A DNA stretch of 64,000 nucleotides, from assembly GCA_910578645.1 (NCBI GenBank), contig CAJTQI010000002.1, positions 434,001-498,000 of the forward strand. Reading direction: 5' to 3'. A model generated the notes under the pieces. The model saw nothing but the letters and a program-made list of their open reading frames with translations. It had not been told where the DNA came from and did not search any database. Source of the stretch: an uncultured Lachnospiraceae bacterium (GTDB lineage Bacteria; Bacillota; Clostridia; Lachnospirales; Lachnospiraceae). The translations under genes were made by a program, and so were the position numbers. This document shows positions 15,633 through 24,857 of this stretch, piece after piece. Positions within the stretch are counted from its first letter, which is position 1. Each line of letters opens with the position of its first letter.

Positions 15633-16949
15633 TTGAAGATTAAAACAGCTAAGATGGATTATGAGGACGTGCTGGCACTTCCTATTCCCGTACATGAAAA
15701 ACCTGTCAGGCAGAGATTATTTTTCCGGATAGCTTTATTACTGTTGTCTGTGTGGGATTTGTGGAGGAGCCGTTTTACATATCGGTTGATTGGCATGGAG
15801 AAGTTGGAAAAAAAGGAACCTTGTCTTGTGCTGATGAACCATTCCAGTTTTATTGACCTTAAGATTGCGGCCAGGTTAATGTGTACCAGGCCCTTCCATA
15901 TCGTCTGCACGTCAGACGGGTTTATCGGTAAAAGGCGGCTGATGAGAAGCATCGGATGCATACCTGCCCGTAAGTTTATGGCGGATGTGGTATTGGTGCG
16001 GGATATGGTATATGCGGTGCGGGAACTGAAAAGTTCTGTCTTGATGTATCCTGAGGCGAGTTACAGTTTCGACGGGACGCAGACACCGCTTCCTGAGAGC
16101 ATTGGCAAATTCTTAAAGGTTTTGAAAGTGCCTGTGGTGCTAATACGCACACAGGGCGCATTCACCAGAGAGCCTCTGTACAACAATTTGCAGACAAGGC
16201 ATGTAAAAGTATCCGCAGAGGTAGAGTATTTGTTTTCACCTGAGGAAATTGCCCGCAAATCTGTCCGGGAACTAAATGGGATTCTGGAAGAAAAATTTAC
16301 TTTCGACTATTTTAGATGGCAGCAGGACAACCGAATCAGGGTGAAAGAGCCGTTTCGGGCGGACGGACTTAACAGGATGCTCTATAAGTGTCCACATTGC
16401 GAGGCGGAAGGGCAGATGTTGGGGCAGGGCACGAAGATTAGCTGCAAGCGTTGCCATAAGGAATATGAATTGACGGAGTATGGTTATCTGCGCACGCCGG
16501 AAGAACATACCGGAAATTCCGACCGGGTATATCAGGATAGCAGGGGTACAGGATTCACCCATATTCCTGACTGGTATCGTTGGGAGAGGGAATGCGTCAG
16601 GCAGGAATTGCTTTCGGGTGTTTATCGGATGGAAGTGCCTGTCACAATTTATATGATGGTAAATGCGGACAGAATCTACCAGGTGGGAGAAGGAACTCTT
16701 GTCCATTCTCGCGAAGGTTTTCATTTGACGGGATGCGGAGGCAGGCTGAATTATGTACAGGAGCCTCTTGCTTCATACAGTCTGTACGCGGATTTCTACT
16801 GGTATGAGATGGGCGATGTCATAAGTCTGGGGGATGAAAAGGTGCAGTATTATTGTTTTCCCAAAGACTGCGGCGACATTGTGGCTAAAGCGCGGCTTGC
16901 CACGGAGGAACTCTACAAACTTGTCAGGGAAGGGATGGAGAGCCGTTAG
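15633..16949 (+). CDS. PlsC-like 1-acylglycerol-3-phosphate acyltransferase with zinc-ribbon region
   Basis: About 438 residues. The N-terminal half shows the acyltransferase motifs NHSSFID (H-x4-D) and YPEASYS (in place of the usual PEGTRS), with a membrane-facing hydrophobic stretch before them. The middle carries a zinc-ribbon-like CPHC...CKRC pair, and the C-terminal part is an unknown domain. It probably acylates lysophosphatidate or a related lipid at the membrane. TTG 15633 is preferred because AAGGAG lies six bases before it; GTG 15588 and ATG 15654 are alternatives. The fused C-terminal part makes it nearly twice the size of plain PlsC. Confidence 0.8.
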   Translation: MKIKTAKMDYEDVLALPIPVHEKPVRQRLFFRIALLLLSVWDLWRSRFTYRLIGMEKLEKKEPCLVLMNHSSFIDLKIAARLMCTRPFHIVCTSDGFIGKRRLMRSIGCIPARKFMADVVLVRDMVYAVRELKSSVLMYPEASYSFDGTQTPLPESIGKFLKVLKVPVVLIRTQGAFTREPLYNNLQTRHVKVSAEVEYLFSPEEIARKSVRELNGILEEKFTFDYFRWQQDNRIRVKEPFRADGLNRMLYKCPHCEAEGQMLGQGTKISCKRCHKEYELTEYGYLRTPEEHTGNSDRVYQDSRGTGFTHIPDWYRWERECVRQELLSGVYRMEVPVTIYMMVNADRIYQVGEGTLVHSREGFHLTGCGGRLNYVQEPLASYSLYADFYWYEMGDVISLGDEKVQYYCFPKDCGDIVAKARLATEELYKLVREGMESR

Positions 16950-16975
16950 CGCCTAAGAGGGAGTGTATCTGAATG

Positions 16976-17173
16976 CTACTGCATCCGACCCAGGAAAAAG
17001 AGGATAATCCATAAGAAGATTGGCACTCCGATGGTGGCGGACAGGCAAATGCTAAAGAGCTTGCCCGAATCCGCGATATCCAGGCATGCCACGATGAATG
17101 TGATGACGTATAACGACATGAGTAACAGGGCGCATAGAAGCGCTGCGATTTGTTTCGGTGATTTCTTTTTCAT
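16976..17173 (-). CDS. Small membrane protein with two transmembrane helices
   Basis: 65 residues: a basic start (MKKKSPK), a first hydrophobic helix (about 9-33), a short polar loop (DIADSGK) and a second helix (about 38-62) ending FFLGRMQ. The even hydrophobic layout and convergent position to the acyltransferase gene support a real gene. The function is unknown. Confidence 0.65.
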   Translation of the reverse strand: MKKKSPKQIAALLCALLLMSLYVITFIVACLDIADSGKLFSICLSATIGVPIFLWIILFFLGRMQ

Positions 17174-17326
17174 AGCGGGTGGATACCATACCTTTCTTGT
17201 CTCTTATGGGCCTTTCTGTTTACACAATAGCATATTTTGTCCCAACGAGGCAAGTCCGGTTATCCCATTGTGGATGCGAAAATTTACAGGGAAGAAACGG
17301 CCTTTGGCGGACCAAGGGAACCGAAT

Positions 17327-17348
17327 GTCCTTTTGTTCACTGAGGGTA
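17327..17348 (+). repeat. Copy of the CCTTTGTTCACTGAGGGTA repeat family
   Basis: GTCCTTTTGTTCACTGAGGG followed by TAA lies 90 bases before the beta-mannosidase start on the same strand. The other sequence between 17174 and 17438 shows no feature. Confidence 0.55.
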
Positions 17349-17438
17349 ACAAAATAAGTGACAAACCCGCAAAATTCCGATATGATATTAAGTAGAAGAT
17401 GCTGTTTAAGCACATGCAAAAGATTGGAGACAGACAGG

Positions 17439-19982
17439 ATGGATAAGATGGTATTGGAACATAACTGGCAGATGCAGGTAGTGGGGGAGAATATTTACGG
17501 AATCCCCGAGGAGTGGAGAAAGGCCAGGATTCCAGGTTCCGTTTACGGTAACTTGTTGGAGCAGGGATTGATGCCGGACCCATATGACAGGATGAATGAG
17601 TTGGAAGCATTGCGGCTGATGGAGAATGATTTCCGGTTCCGTACAACGTTTTGCTTGTCGGAAGAACAGGTGGGCTCTGATTTTGTGCTGCTGCGTTTTG
17701 CGGGGATTGATACCCTGGCTGATATCTATCTGAACGATGTGCTGCTTGGACAGGCGGACAATATGCACCGGATATGGGAATTTGATATAGCAGGCGCAGC
17801 CCGGGTGGGGGAGAATACGCTGCGGGTGGAGCTGCATTCACCCACCAAATATATCGCGCAGCAGAATGAGAAAGTTTATGCAGGAGGCTCCGGCGAAGCC
17901 ATGAAAGGTTTCCCGCATCTGCGCAAGGCACATTGTATGTTTGGATGGGATTGGGGTCCGAGGCTACCTGATATGGGTATTTTCAGGGAGGTGTCTGTCC
18001 TGTCCGGAAGAATGGCGAGGATAGAAGAAGTTTACATAACACAAGACTGGCTGCGTGGAAACGCTGTTGACATAACGCCAAGTGGTGTGGATATTCATAC
18101 CGGCATGGTTGACATAAAGTATAATGTTACCATTGAAAACTTTGTGGAAGAAGAGAATTATGAGATTCGGACGGCGCTCTATGATGAGCTGGGGGCGTTA
18201 ATCGGGAGCAAATCTTCTAAAGATTGTCCGGATGAAGAAGCGCAGGAGACGGGCGCAGCAGGGTGGGATACCATCACCGTGCAGGAGCCGAAACGATGGT
18301 GGCCCCATGGTTATGGTGAGCAGCCGCTATACCGTGTGGAAGTCACATTGGCAGACGAAGCCGGGACAGTGCTTGATGTGTGGAGCCGCAGAATCGGTCT
18401 GCGCACCATGACGGTCAATACGAACCAGGATGAGTGGGGAGAGTGTTTTGCCCACGAAGTGAACGGGGTCAAAATCTTTGCCATGGGGGCAGACTATATC
18501 CCGGAAGACAACATTTTATCGAGGGTTACGAGGCAGAGTACGGAGCGTCTTCTTAAGGATGCGGTGGCAGCCAACCATAATTGTGTGAGGGTATGGGGCG
18601 GCGGATATTACCCCGACGATTGGTTTTTTGATTTGTGCGACGAGCTTGGTCTGATTGTTTGGCAGGATTTTATGTTTGCCTGTGCCGCATACGAATTGAA
18701 TGATGAATTTGAACGGAATATTGCAGCGGAAATCAGGGACAATGTGAGACGTATCAGGCACCATGCCTGCCTGGCGCTTTGGTGTGGCAATAACGAGGTG
18801 GAGAGTGAGATACTTGGGCAGGCATGGAAGCCTTCCATCAAGCAGAAGTATGATTACATAAAAATATTCGAATATATTATCCCTAAGATTTTGCAGGAGG
18901 AAGACCCGGTTACTTTCTACTGGCCCTCATCTCCGTCATCGGGCGGCAATTTCGATAACCCTTATGACGAAAGCAGGGGAGATACCCACTATTGGGATGT
19001 ATGGCATGGCAATAAGCCTTTTACGGAGTACCGCAAGTTCAGGTTCCGGTATGTATCGGAATTTGGCTTCCAGTCTTTTCCTTGCTTAAAGACCGTGGAG
19101 AGTTTTACCTTGCCCAAAGACCGCAATATTTTTTCCAGAGTTATGGAGATGCATCAGAGGAATGTGGCGGCCAACGGCAAGATATTGAGTTATCTGTCTG
19201 CCACCTATCTTTATCCTACCAGTTTTGAGATGCTTTTGTATGCTTCCCAGCTTCTGCAGGCGGATGCCATCCGCTATGGCATAGAGCATTTCCGCAGGCA
19301 GCGGGGCCGATGCATGGGCACGGTGGTATGGCAGCTCAATGACATCTGGCCTGTGGCGTCCTGGGCGGGCATCGACTATTACGGACGGTGGAAAGCGCTT
19401 CACTATGCGGAGAAGAGAGCTTTTGCGCCGATGATGATTTCCTGTGAGGAGACGGGGGAACTGAGTGAGCGTCCTTTCTGTGTGGCACAGCCTGCACCTA
19501 TAGAGATGTCAGCCAGGCTGCATGTGGCCAATGAGACGATGGCTCCGTTAAGCGGTGTGGCCACATGGCAGCTTCGTTCCGCAAGAGGAGAGGTGCTGCT
19601 TGTGGGTGAGGAGGGCGTGACGGTGGAGCCATTGAGCGGCACGTGGCTGATGAAGCATAATTTTTCGGCTTTTGATGAACTGGAAGTTTACCTAAGCTAT
19701 GCCCTGGAAGTGGACGGTAAGGTGGTATCGGAGAATACCTGTCTGTTTACGGCGCCGAAACACTTCGCGTTTGAAGACCCGGAACTGACTTGTAAAAGAG
19801 AAGGGGACTATCTGTTAATCAGTGCACAGGCATACGCAAAAGGCGTAGAGATTCAGGGTGTGGACGGGGATGTGAAGCTTTCTGATAATTTCTTCGACAT
19901 GAATCCAGGCGTGAAGCGGATAGAGATTGTGGAGGGGAATGCCACGGAGTTTACGCTGAAATCGGTGTATGATATACGGTAA
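17439..19982 (+). CDS. Beta-mannosidase, glycoside hydrolase family 2
   Basis: 847 residues. It removes terminal beta-mannose from mannan or N-glycan fragments and, lacking a signal peptide, acts in the cytoplasm on imported oligosaccharides. The GH2 jelly-roll sugar-binding domain is N-terminal (HNWQM...IPGSVYGNLL), followed by Ig-like parts and a TIM barrel. The acid/base Glu is in ALWCGNNEVES (near residue 450) and the nucleophile in YVSEFGFQSFP (near 540). ATG 17439 has GGAGA eight bases upstream. The beta-mannosidase call rests on its length and the WCGNNE motif. No mannan transporter is adjacent. Confidence 0.92.
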   Translation: MDKMVLEHNWQMQVVGENIYGIPEEWRKARIPGSVYGNLLEQGLMPDPYDRMNELEALRLMENDFRFRTTFCLSEEQVGSDFVLLRFAGIDTLADIYLNDVLLGQADNMHRIWEFDIAGAARVGENTLRVELHSPTKYIAQQNEKVYAGGSGEAMKGFPHLRKAHCMFGWDWGPRLPDMGIFREVSVLSGRMARIEEVYITQDWLRGNAVDITPSGVDIHTGMVDIKYNVTIENFVEEENYEIRTALYDELGALIGSKSSKDCPDEEAQETGAAGWDTITVQEPKRWWPHGYGEQPLYRVEVTLADEAGTVLDVWSRRIGLRTMTVNTNQDEWGECFAHEVNGVKIFAMGADYIPEDNILSRVTRQSTERLLKDAVAANHNCVRVWGGGYYPDDWFFDLCDELGLIVWQDFMFACAAYELNDEFERNIAAEIRDNVRRIRHHACLALWCGNNEVESEILGQAWKPSIKQKYDYIKIFEYIIPKILQEEDPVTFYWPSSPSSGGNFDNPYDESRGDTHYWDVWHGNKPFTEYRKFRFRYVSEFGFQSFPCLKTVESFTLPKDRNIFSRVMEMHQRNVAANGKILSYLSATYLYPTSFEMLLYASQLLQADAIRYGIEHFRRQRGRCMGTVVWQLNDIWPVASWAGIDYYGRWKALHYAEKRAFAPMMISCEETGELSERPFCVAQPAPIEMSARLHVANETMAPLSGVATWQLRSARGEVLLVGEEGVTVEPLSGTWLMKHNFSAFDELEVYLSYALEVDGKVVSENTCLFTAPKHFAFEDPELTCKREGDYLLISAQAYAKGVEIQGVDGDVKLSDNFFDMNPGVKRIEIVEGNATEFTLKSVYDIR

Positions 19983-20087
19983 GTGAAGTTGTTTTGCGCG
20001 CCTTATTATGCCCGTGTGGTTTGTTATACCGTTGAGCACTGTGTATAGTTAAACCATAGGAATTTTAGGATTTGAGGACGGACACAA

Positions 20088-21005
20088 ATGAATTGGAATG
20101 GGTTAAGCATAAGTCCCTGTAACCTGTGTCCCAGAGCCTGCATGGCTGACAGAGCAGGGGGACAGACTGGTTTTTGTCTGATGGAGGACAGGATTTATGT
20201 GGCGAGGGCGGCGTTACATATGTGGGAGGAGCCATGTATATCCGGGGAAAAGGGCTCCGGCACAGTGTTTTTTTCGGGCTGCAACTTGCGTTGCGTCTAC
20301 TGCCAGAATTATGGGATTGCGGCGGGTAAAAGAGGACAGTCGGTCTGCGTGGGAAGGCTTGCGGAGATTTTCCTGGAATTGCAGGAGCAGGGAGCGGAGA
20401 ATATTAATCTGGTTACACCCGACCATTACGTGATTAAGATTGCGGAGGCTGTTCTTTTGGCAAAGGAATTGGGACTGCGCCTCCCTATTGTATACAATTG
20501 CAGCGGCTATGCCAAAAGGGAAGTGATTAGAAATCTGTCGGGAATCGTGGATATTTTCCTGACAGATTTTAAATATATGGATAAAGAGCTTGCCGCGAAA
20601 TATTCATCTGCGCCGGATTATCCGGAGGTTGCAAAGGCAGCCTTAGACGAGATGGTTTACATAACTAATGAAGTGGCTTTTGATGACCGGGGAATAATGC
20701 GAAGCGGCGTACTTGTGAGACACCTTTTGCTGCCGGGGCACAAGAAGAATGCCAGGGACGTCATCGACTATGTGTACGGAACATATGGCGACAACGTCTA
20801 TTTGAGCATTATGAACCAGTACACGCCCTTTCCCCGGCTGCGTGAGAATCCTGATTTCAGGGGCCTTTGCAGGAAGGTTTCCAAAAGAGAGTACGAGTCA
20901 GTGGTGGATTATGCGTTGGGGATAGGCGTGAAGAATGCTTTTATACAGGAGGGGGATACGGCGCAGGAGAGTTTCATACCCTCATTCGACGGAGAAGGGG
21001 TATGA
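20088..21005 (+). CDS. Radical SAM protein, PflA-like (COG1313 type)
   Basis: 305 residues. The radical SAM cluster motif is CNLRCVYC (C65, C69, C72). An extra N-terminal cysteine group (C11, C14, C18, C30; CNLCPRAC...GFC) is typical of PflA-like COG1313 proteins. The enzyme cleaves S-adenosylmethionine to start radical chemistry, perhaps activation of a glycyl radical enzyme or a modification step; the partner is unknown. The ribosome site before ATG 20088 is weak (GAGGACGG). No glycyl radical enzyme gene is adjacent. Confidence 0.88.
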   Translation: MNWNGLSISPCNLCPRACMADRAGGQTGFCLMEDRIYVARAALHMWEEPCISGEKGSGTVFFSGCNLRCVYCQNYGIAAGKRGQSVCVGRLAEIFLELQEQGAENINLVTPDHYVIKIAEAVLLAKELGLRLPIVYNCSGYAKREVIRNLSGIVDIFLTDFKYMDKELAAKYSSAPDYPEVAKAALDEMVYITNEVAFDDRGIMRSGVLVRHLLLPGHKKNARDVIDYVYGTYGDNVYLSIMNQYTPFPRLRENPDFRGLCRKVSKREYESVVDYALGIGVKNAFIQEGDTAQESFIPSFDGEGV

Positions 21006-21074
21006 CAGGCGTTTTACCGGCGCTGAAGCGAATTTGGAAGGTGAGGCAGGTTTGTTTCGCCCTTGAAAAACAAG

Positions 21075-21102
21075 TGACTTTTTTGTGGGAAAGGAGTATA
21101 AT
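21075..21102 (+). promoter_or_regulatory. Promoter of the MATE exporter gene
   Basis: TGACTT (21075-21080) and a perfect TATAAT (21097-21102) are 16 bases apart. The roughly 105-base leader that follows holds small inverted repeats (CACAC...GTGTG and CTCTTGGCGTAAGAG) but matches no riboswitch I know. Confidence 0.5.
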
Positions 21103-21213
21103 TAAAAATTACACACGCCCGGAAGTAGTGTGGCGTTTACAAAAATGTACTTGCAAAATCTCTTGGCGTAAGAGAGAGTCCGAGAGTGCATAAAATAAGA
21201 CAGGAGGATTGAA

Positions 21214-22590
21214 ATGGGACTACTTAGAAAATTTCTTGAACCCGTAGATATGACCGAGGGTGCGCCTTGGAAGAAAATTACTTTGTTTGCGGTTCCGATG
21301 TTGGTGGGTAATATTGCACAACAGTTGTACAATACGGTGGACAGCGTCGTGGTGGGTAACTATGTAGGAGACAACGCGCTTGCGGCGGTGGGCAGCGCAG
21401 GGCCAATCTTAAATCTACTGATTGTATTGTTTGTGGGAATCAGTGTGGGAGCCGGAATTATGGTGTCACAGTATTTCGGCGCCAAGGACAGGGAGAAACT
21501 CTCCGTCACCATCGGCAACTGTATCACGCTGACGGCAATCGCCACCTTGTTCGTGATGGTGGCGGCCTCTTTGGTGGCGAGACCACTTTTGGAACTTTTG
21601 GATACGCCGGAATCAATTATTGACTGGTGCCATTCTTATCTGTTGATTCTGTTTATCGGTTCGGCGGGACTTGCCTATTACAATATTTTGAGCGGTATCT
21701 TAAGAGGACTTGGGGACTCCATGTCGGCGCTTGCTTATCTGCTTGTGTCCACGGTGATTAATATTGTGCTTGACTTACTGTTCGTGGCAAAACTTGGTAT
21801 GGGTGTTAACGGCGTTGCCCTGGCTACGGTGATTGCACAGTTGGTTTCCGCAATGCTGTGTCAGCTTAGGCTGATGAAAATGAAAGAATATTTTGATATC
21901 AATACCGGCTATCTTAAGATAAAGAAGGAATACAGCGGTAAAATCATCCGCTTAGGGTTGCCTTCCGGTGTCACCCAGGCTATTTTGTCTATGGCGATGA
22001 TTGTGGTACAGTCTCTGACCAACAGTTTCGGGGAAATGTTCATCGCTGCCAATGTAATTGTCATGCGTGTGGACGGATTCGCCATGATGCCGAACTTCTC
22101 TTTCGGTACGGCCATGACTACATATGCGGGACAGAACGTAGGCGCCCGGCGAGATGACAGGGTAGATTCCGGCGCGAAACAGGGTACTTGGATTGCGGTA
22201 GTGATTTCCGCCGTCATTACCGGGTTGATTCTGATTTTCGGCAAAGCGCTTATGGGAATCTTCACGAAGACGCCGGAACTGGTGGATTTAAGCCGGGATA
22301 TGATGGGAATCCTTGCTGTCGGATACATCGCGATGGCGGTGACCCAGAGCCTTTCAGGCGTGATGCGCGGCGCAGGTGATACGATGACACCTATGTGGAT
22401 ATCCATCGCCACGACCATCTTTATCCGCGTACCGATTGCTTATGGGATTTCGTTCTTCACAAGGACGCCCGAGCTGCCAAACGGCAGACAGGAGTGTATC
22501 TTCATATCGCTTCTTCTCTCATGGCTGATAGGCGCGTTAATTACGTTTATTTTCTATAAACGTGGTAAGTGGAAAGAGAGTGCAATTTAA
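21214..22590 (+). CDS. MATE-family multidrug/Na+ antiporter
   Basis: 458 residues with about 12 membrane helices in two similar halves. The first half starts GAPWKKITLFAVPMLVGNIAQQLYN (quoted in part) and the second near LGLPSGVTQAILSMAMIVVQ, a repeat pattern typical of MATE transporters (NorM/DinF type). It exports cationic drugs or metabolites across the membrane using Na+ or H+. GACAGGAGG precedes ATG 21214. A strong terminator follows at 22613. The substrate is unknown. Confidence 0.92.
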   Translation: MGLLRKFLEPVDMTEGAPWKKITLFAVPMLVGNIAQQLYNTVDSVVVGNYVGDNALAAVGSAGPILNLLIVLFVGISVGAGIMVSQYFGAKDREKLSVTIGNCITLTAIATLFVMVAASLVARPLLELLDTPESIIDWCHSYLLILFIGSAGLAYYNILSGILRGLGDSMSALAYLLVSTVINIVLDLLFVAKLGMGVNGVALATVIAQLVSAMLCQLRLMKMKEYFDINTGYLKIKKEYSGKIIRLGLPSGVTQAILSMAMIVVQSLTNSFGEMFIAANVIVMRVDGFAMMPNFSFGTAMTTYAGQNVGARRDDRVDSGAKQGTWIAVVISAVITGLILIFGKALMGIFTKTPELVDLSRDMMGILAVGYIAMAVTQSLSGVMRGAGDTMTPMWISIATTIFIRVPIAYGISFFTRTPELPNGRQECIFISLLLSWLIGALITFIFYKRGKWKESAI

Positions 22591-22612
22591 TATACGAAGA
22601 GAGGGATTTTGG

Positions 22613-22644
22613 GACGCAGGCTTTGTTGGCCTGCGTCTTTTTAT
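22613..22644 (+). terminator. Rho-independent terminator after the MATE gene
   Basis: A perfect 9-bp stem (GACGCAGGC/GCCTGCGTC) with a 7-base loop is followed by a T-rich tail. Confidence 0.9.
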
Positions 22645-22646
22645 CT

Positions 22647-22965
22647 TATAGGTTTAGAGTGTCGAAAGGGGTTATCATAAAATTTCACTGGCAGATTGCA
22701 TAAAATGTTCACGAAGTTGTCCTTCGCAGGAATATGAGATTTTCTTAATATTCCGATAAACTTCCAGTAATTTCGGGGCATGGACGCCCCGAAAAGCCCG
22801 ATGTTCGCCCGGATGGCGAATAGAGGGCGGTTACGTCCGTTTCCGTAAATTTCCCGGAATATTTTTAGAAAATCCATATGACGCAGACGGACACAAGAGA
22901 ACATTTTATGCAATCTGCTCCTGCAACTTATAAAATGCACCTTTTGACGCCCTAAGCTTTATAGG
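22647..22965 (-). repeat. TATAGG-flanked hairpin repeat element, copy A
   Basis: About 319 bp, inverted relative to copies B, C and D. Both ends carry TATAGG (inverted), then the GTGTCAAAAGG-type terminus (here GTGTCGAAAGG and CCTTTTGACGC). The two arms are imperfect inverted repeats over more than 100 bases, around a central GGGGC/GCCCC hairpin. It begins right after the T-tract of the MATE terminator. The open frame read across it is also found in the other copies but has no ribosome site, so it is not taken as a gene. Confidence 0.8.
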
Positions 22966-23075
22966 AAAGCACTCAGAATATTTTCATGCCTGCAAAGCAA
23001 GGTTTTTTTGTATAAAACATACAAAAAGGGCAGTTCAAAATTGTGCCAAACAGAAAATATTAGTCTCTATACGAG

Positions 23076-23097
23076 AAATACGACACATGACGTATTT
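23076..23097. promoter_or_regulatory. Inverted repeat upstream of the Crp/Fnr-like regulator
   Basis: AAATACG and CGTATTT lie eight bases apart about 80 bases before the regulator start. The spacing and symmetry fit a dimeric DNA-binding protein, possibly the regulator itself. The site is not the classical CRP or FNR consensus. Confidence 0.35.
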
Positions 23098-23178
23098 TGA
23101 ACCGGGAAAAAGAGATATAATACCAATATAGCAAGGGAAGAGTCCAGGATGGCATAGAGAAGAAGGGCAGGAAGACAG

Positions 23179-23895
23179 GTGGAATCAGGACGGACGTTGA
23201 CGGAAGCCATTGGGGCGTTGGATAGGGAACAGTCTGAGTACTTGGACAGTTTTTTTGTAAACTGTCCCGAAGAAGTGCTGCAGACGGCGCAGCATGTCAT
23301 AGTTCCGAAGGGACAGGTGGTTATGCAGGCAGGGGCGGCGTGTGAGTATGTATGGATTGTCATCAAAGGCGAAGTGAGCGTCGAGGATATCCGGATGCCA
23401 GGCAATGTGTACAGTTTTTCCGTAGGCTCCGGTATTCATATCGTGGGAGATTACGAGCCCTTTGCGGGGCTTGCGGAATACCAGAAGACAGTCTGTGCAG
23501 AGACGGCGTGCGAGACATTCAGGATTCCCTCCGCTGTCTATATGCGGTGGATGAGGCAGGATGGGAACGCACTTTTTATGCGGACGCATGTGTTTGCCCG
23601 TACACTGGCCCAGGAAATATCCAGCGAGAGACAATACCTGCTATTAAATTCCAGAGAGCGTCTGATTCTGTATCTGGTGAAGGCTTATGGGAAGTGGGAG
23701 AACGGTGGGGAGTGTATCATAAGGAAAACACAGGCTGAGTTGGCCCAGCGTATTGGGGTGAATGTGAGGACGGTACAGCGTAGCATTCTCTGGTTGCAGG
23801 AAATGGGCTTCATATCCTGCCATAGCGGTAAAATCCACATCATGCGCAAGCAGTATGAGATGCTTGAAGAATACCGGAATACAAATCTGAAGTGA
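23179..23895 (+). CDS. Crp/Fnr-family transcriptional regulator
   Basis: 238 residues from GTG 23179. An N-terminal cyclic-nucleotide-binding-like beta-barrel (about 25-135; IVPKGQVVMQAGAACEYVWI) is joined by a dimer helix to a winged helix (about 160-225; TQAELAQRIGVNVRTVQRSI). It lacks the N-terminal cysteines of an Fe-S FNR protein, so it probably senses another signal. It sits 70 bases before deoD on the same strand and may regulate nucleoside use, which is inferred from position only. Confidence 0.85.
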   Translation: MESGRTLTEAIGALDREQSEYLDSFFVNCPEEVLQTAQHVIVPKGQVVMQAGAACEYVWIVIKGEVSVEDIRMPGNVYSFSVGSGIHIVGDYEPFAGLAEYQKTVCAETACETFRIPSAVYMRWMRQDGNALFMRTHVFARTLAQEISSERQYLLLNSRERLILYLVKAYGKWENGGECIIRKTQAELAQRIGVNVRTVQRSILWLQEMGFISCHSGKIHIMRKQYEMLEEYRNTNLK

Positions 23896-23965
23896 GCATA
23901 AATAAACGCAAAATCGTGTGCAGAGGGATGAGAGTGCTTATGGACACAAAATAGGAGGGAAAAAT

Positions 23966-24676
23966 ATGGGAACAACACCAACACCACACATAGGGGCAAG
24001 CAAGGAGCAGATTGCAAAGACAGTACTGATGCCGGGAGACCCTTTACGGGCAAAGTTTATTGCGGAGAATTTCCTGGAGAATTATGAATGTGTCAATACG
24101 GTCAGAAATATGTTGGCATTTACAGGCGAATACCAGGGCAAGAGGATAACCGTTATGGGAGGCGGCATGGGGATGCCCTCCGTGGGAATCTATACATATG
24201 AATTGTTCAATTTCTACGAAGTGGAGCAGATTGTCAGAATCGGCACGGCGGGGACGTTGAGTGAGCGTGCACAATTGCGGGATGTGGTAATCGGGATTGG
24301 GGCCAGTACGGATTCGGCTTATGCGTCCCAGTATCATCTGCCGGGAACCTTTGCGCCGATTGCCGATTTTGGACTGGCGAGAAAGGCCGTGGAGACAGGC
24401 GAACGTCTTGGTATCAAGACGGTTGCGGGGAACATTCTTTCTTCCGACATCTTCTACAACGATGATGGGGAGACATTGCGTAAGTGGACGAAGATGGGAA
24501 TCCTGGCCGTGGAGATGGAGGCGGCGGCGCTCTATATGAATGCGGCGAGAGCCGGAAAAAGAGCGCTCTGTATGTTGACCATTTCTGATGCGCCTTTCCG
24601 TGGGGAGGCATTGTCGGCGCAAGACCGCCAGACAGGATTTACGGATATGATGAAGATTGCGCTCGAGATTGCATAA
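23966..24676 (+). CDS. deoD: Purine nucleoside phosphorylase
   Basis: 236 residues. It splits purine (deoxy)nucleosides with phosphate into base and (deoxy)ribose-1-phosphate. The phosphate-binding MPGDPLRAKFIAENFLE segment, GGGMGMPS, and the late VEMEAAALY and SDAPFRGE (catalytic Asp) motifs identify the hexameric DeoD type. ATG 23966 follows AGGAGGG; a longer upstream frame lacks such a site. deoB follows 180 bases later, so the pair feeds the pentose part of nucleosides into central metabolism. Confidence 0.95.
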   Translation: MGTTPTPHIGASKEQIAKTVLMPGDPLRAKFIAENFLENYECVNTVRNMLAFTGEYQGKRITVMGGGMGMPSVGIYTYELFNFYEVEQIVRIGTAGTLSERAQLRDVVIGIGASTDSAYASQYHLPGTFAPIADFGLARKAVETGERLGIKTVAGNILSSDIFYNDDGETLRKWTKMGILAVEMEAAALYMNAARAGKRALCMLTISDAPFRGEALSAQDRQTGFTDMMKIALEIA

Positions 24677-24757
24677 TCGCTTTGTAAACAGATGGATAGA
24701 GGTATGGTGAATCAGCGTGATAGCTGATTTTATGACAGGGCGAAAGGTATTCGCCTG

Positions 24758-24857
24758 GCTATTTGTGTGGGAGCGTCACAAATAAGCCCTGATGACAGAC
24801 ACAAATCTGTAATTTGCGTCGTCCTGTCGCGTAAAACGCTCCGGAATGGAGATTGAT
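24758..24857 (+). ncRNA. Structured leader of deoB, shared with the MFS gene at 62175
   Basis: An ATTTGTG/CACAAAT hairpin overlaps a basal stem (GGGAGCG pairing with CGCTCC) that encloses a further hairpin (CAGA...TCTG). The segment ends in GGAATGGAG, the ribosome site of deoB. The leader at 62078-62174 has the same order of parts, with the basal stem changed on both sides. It could be a regulatory RNA that hides the ribosome site, or a shared mobile relic. Confidence 0.4.
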
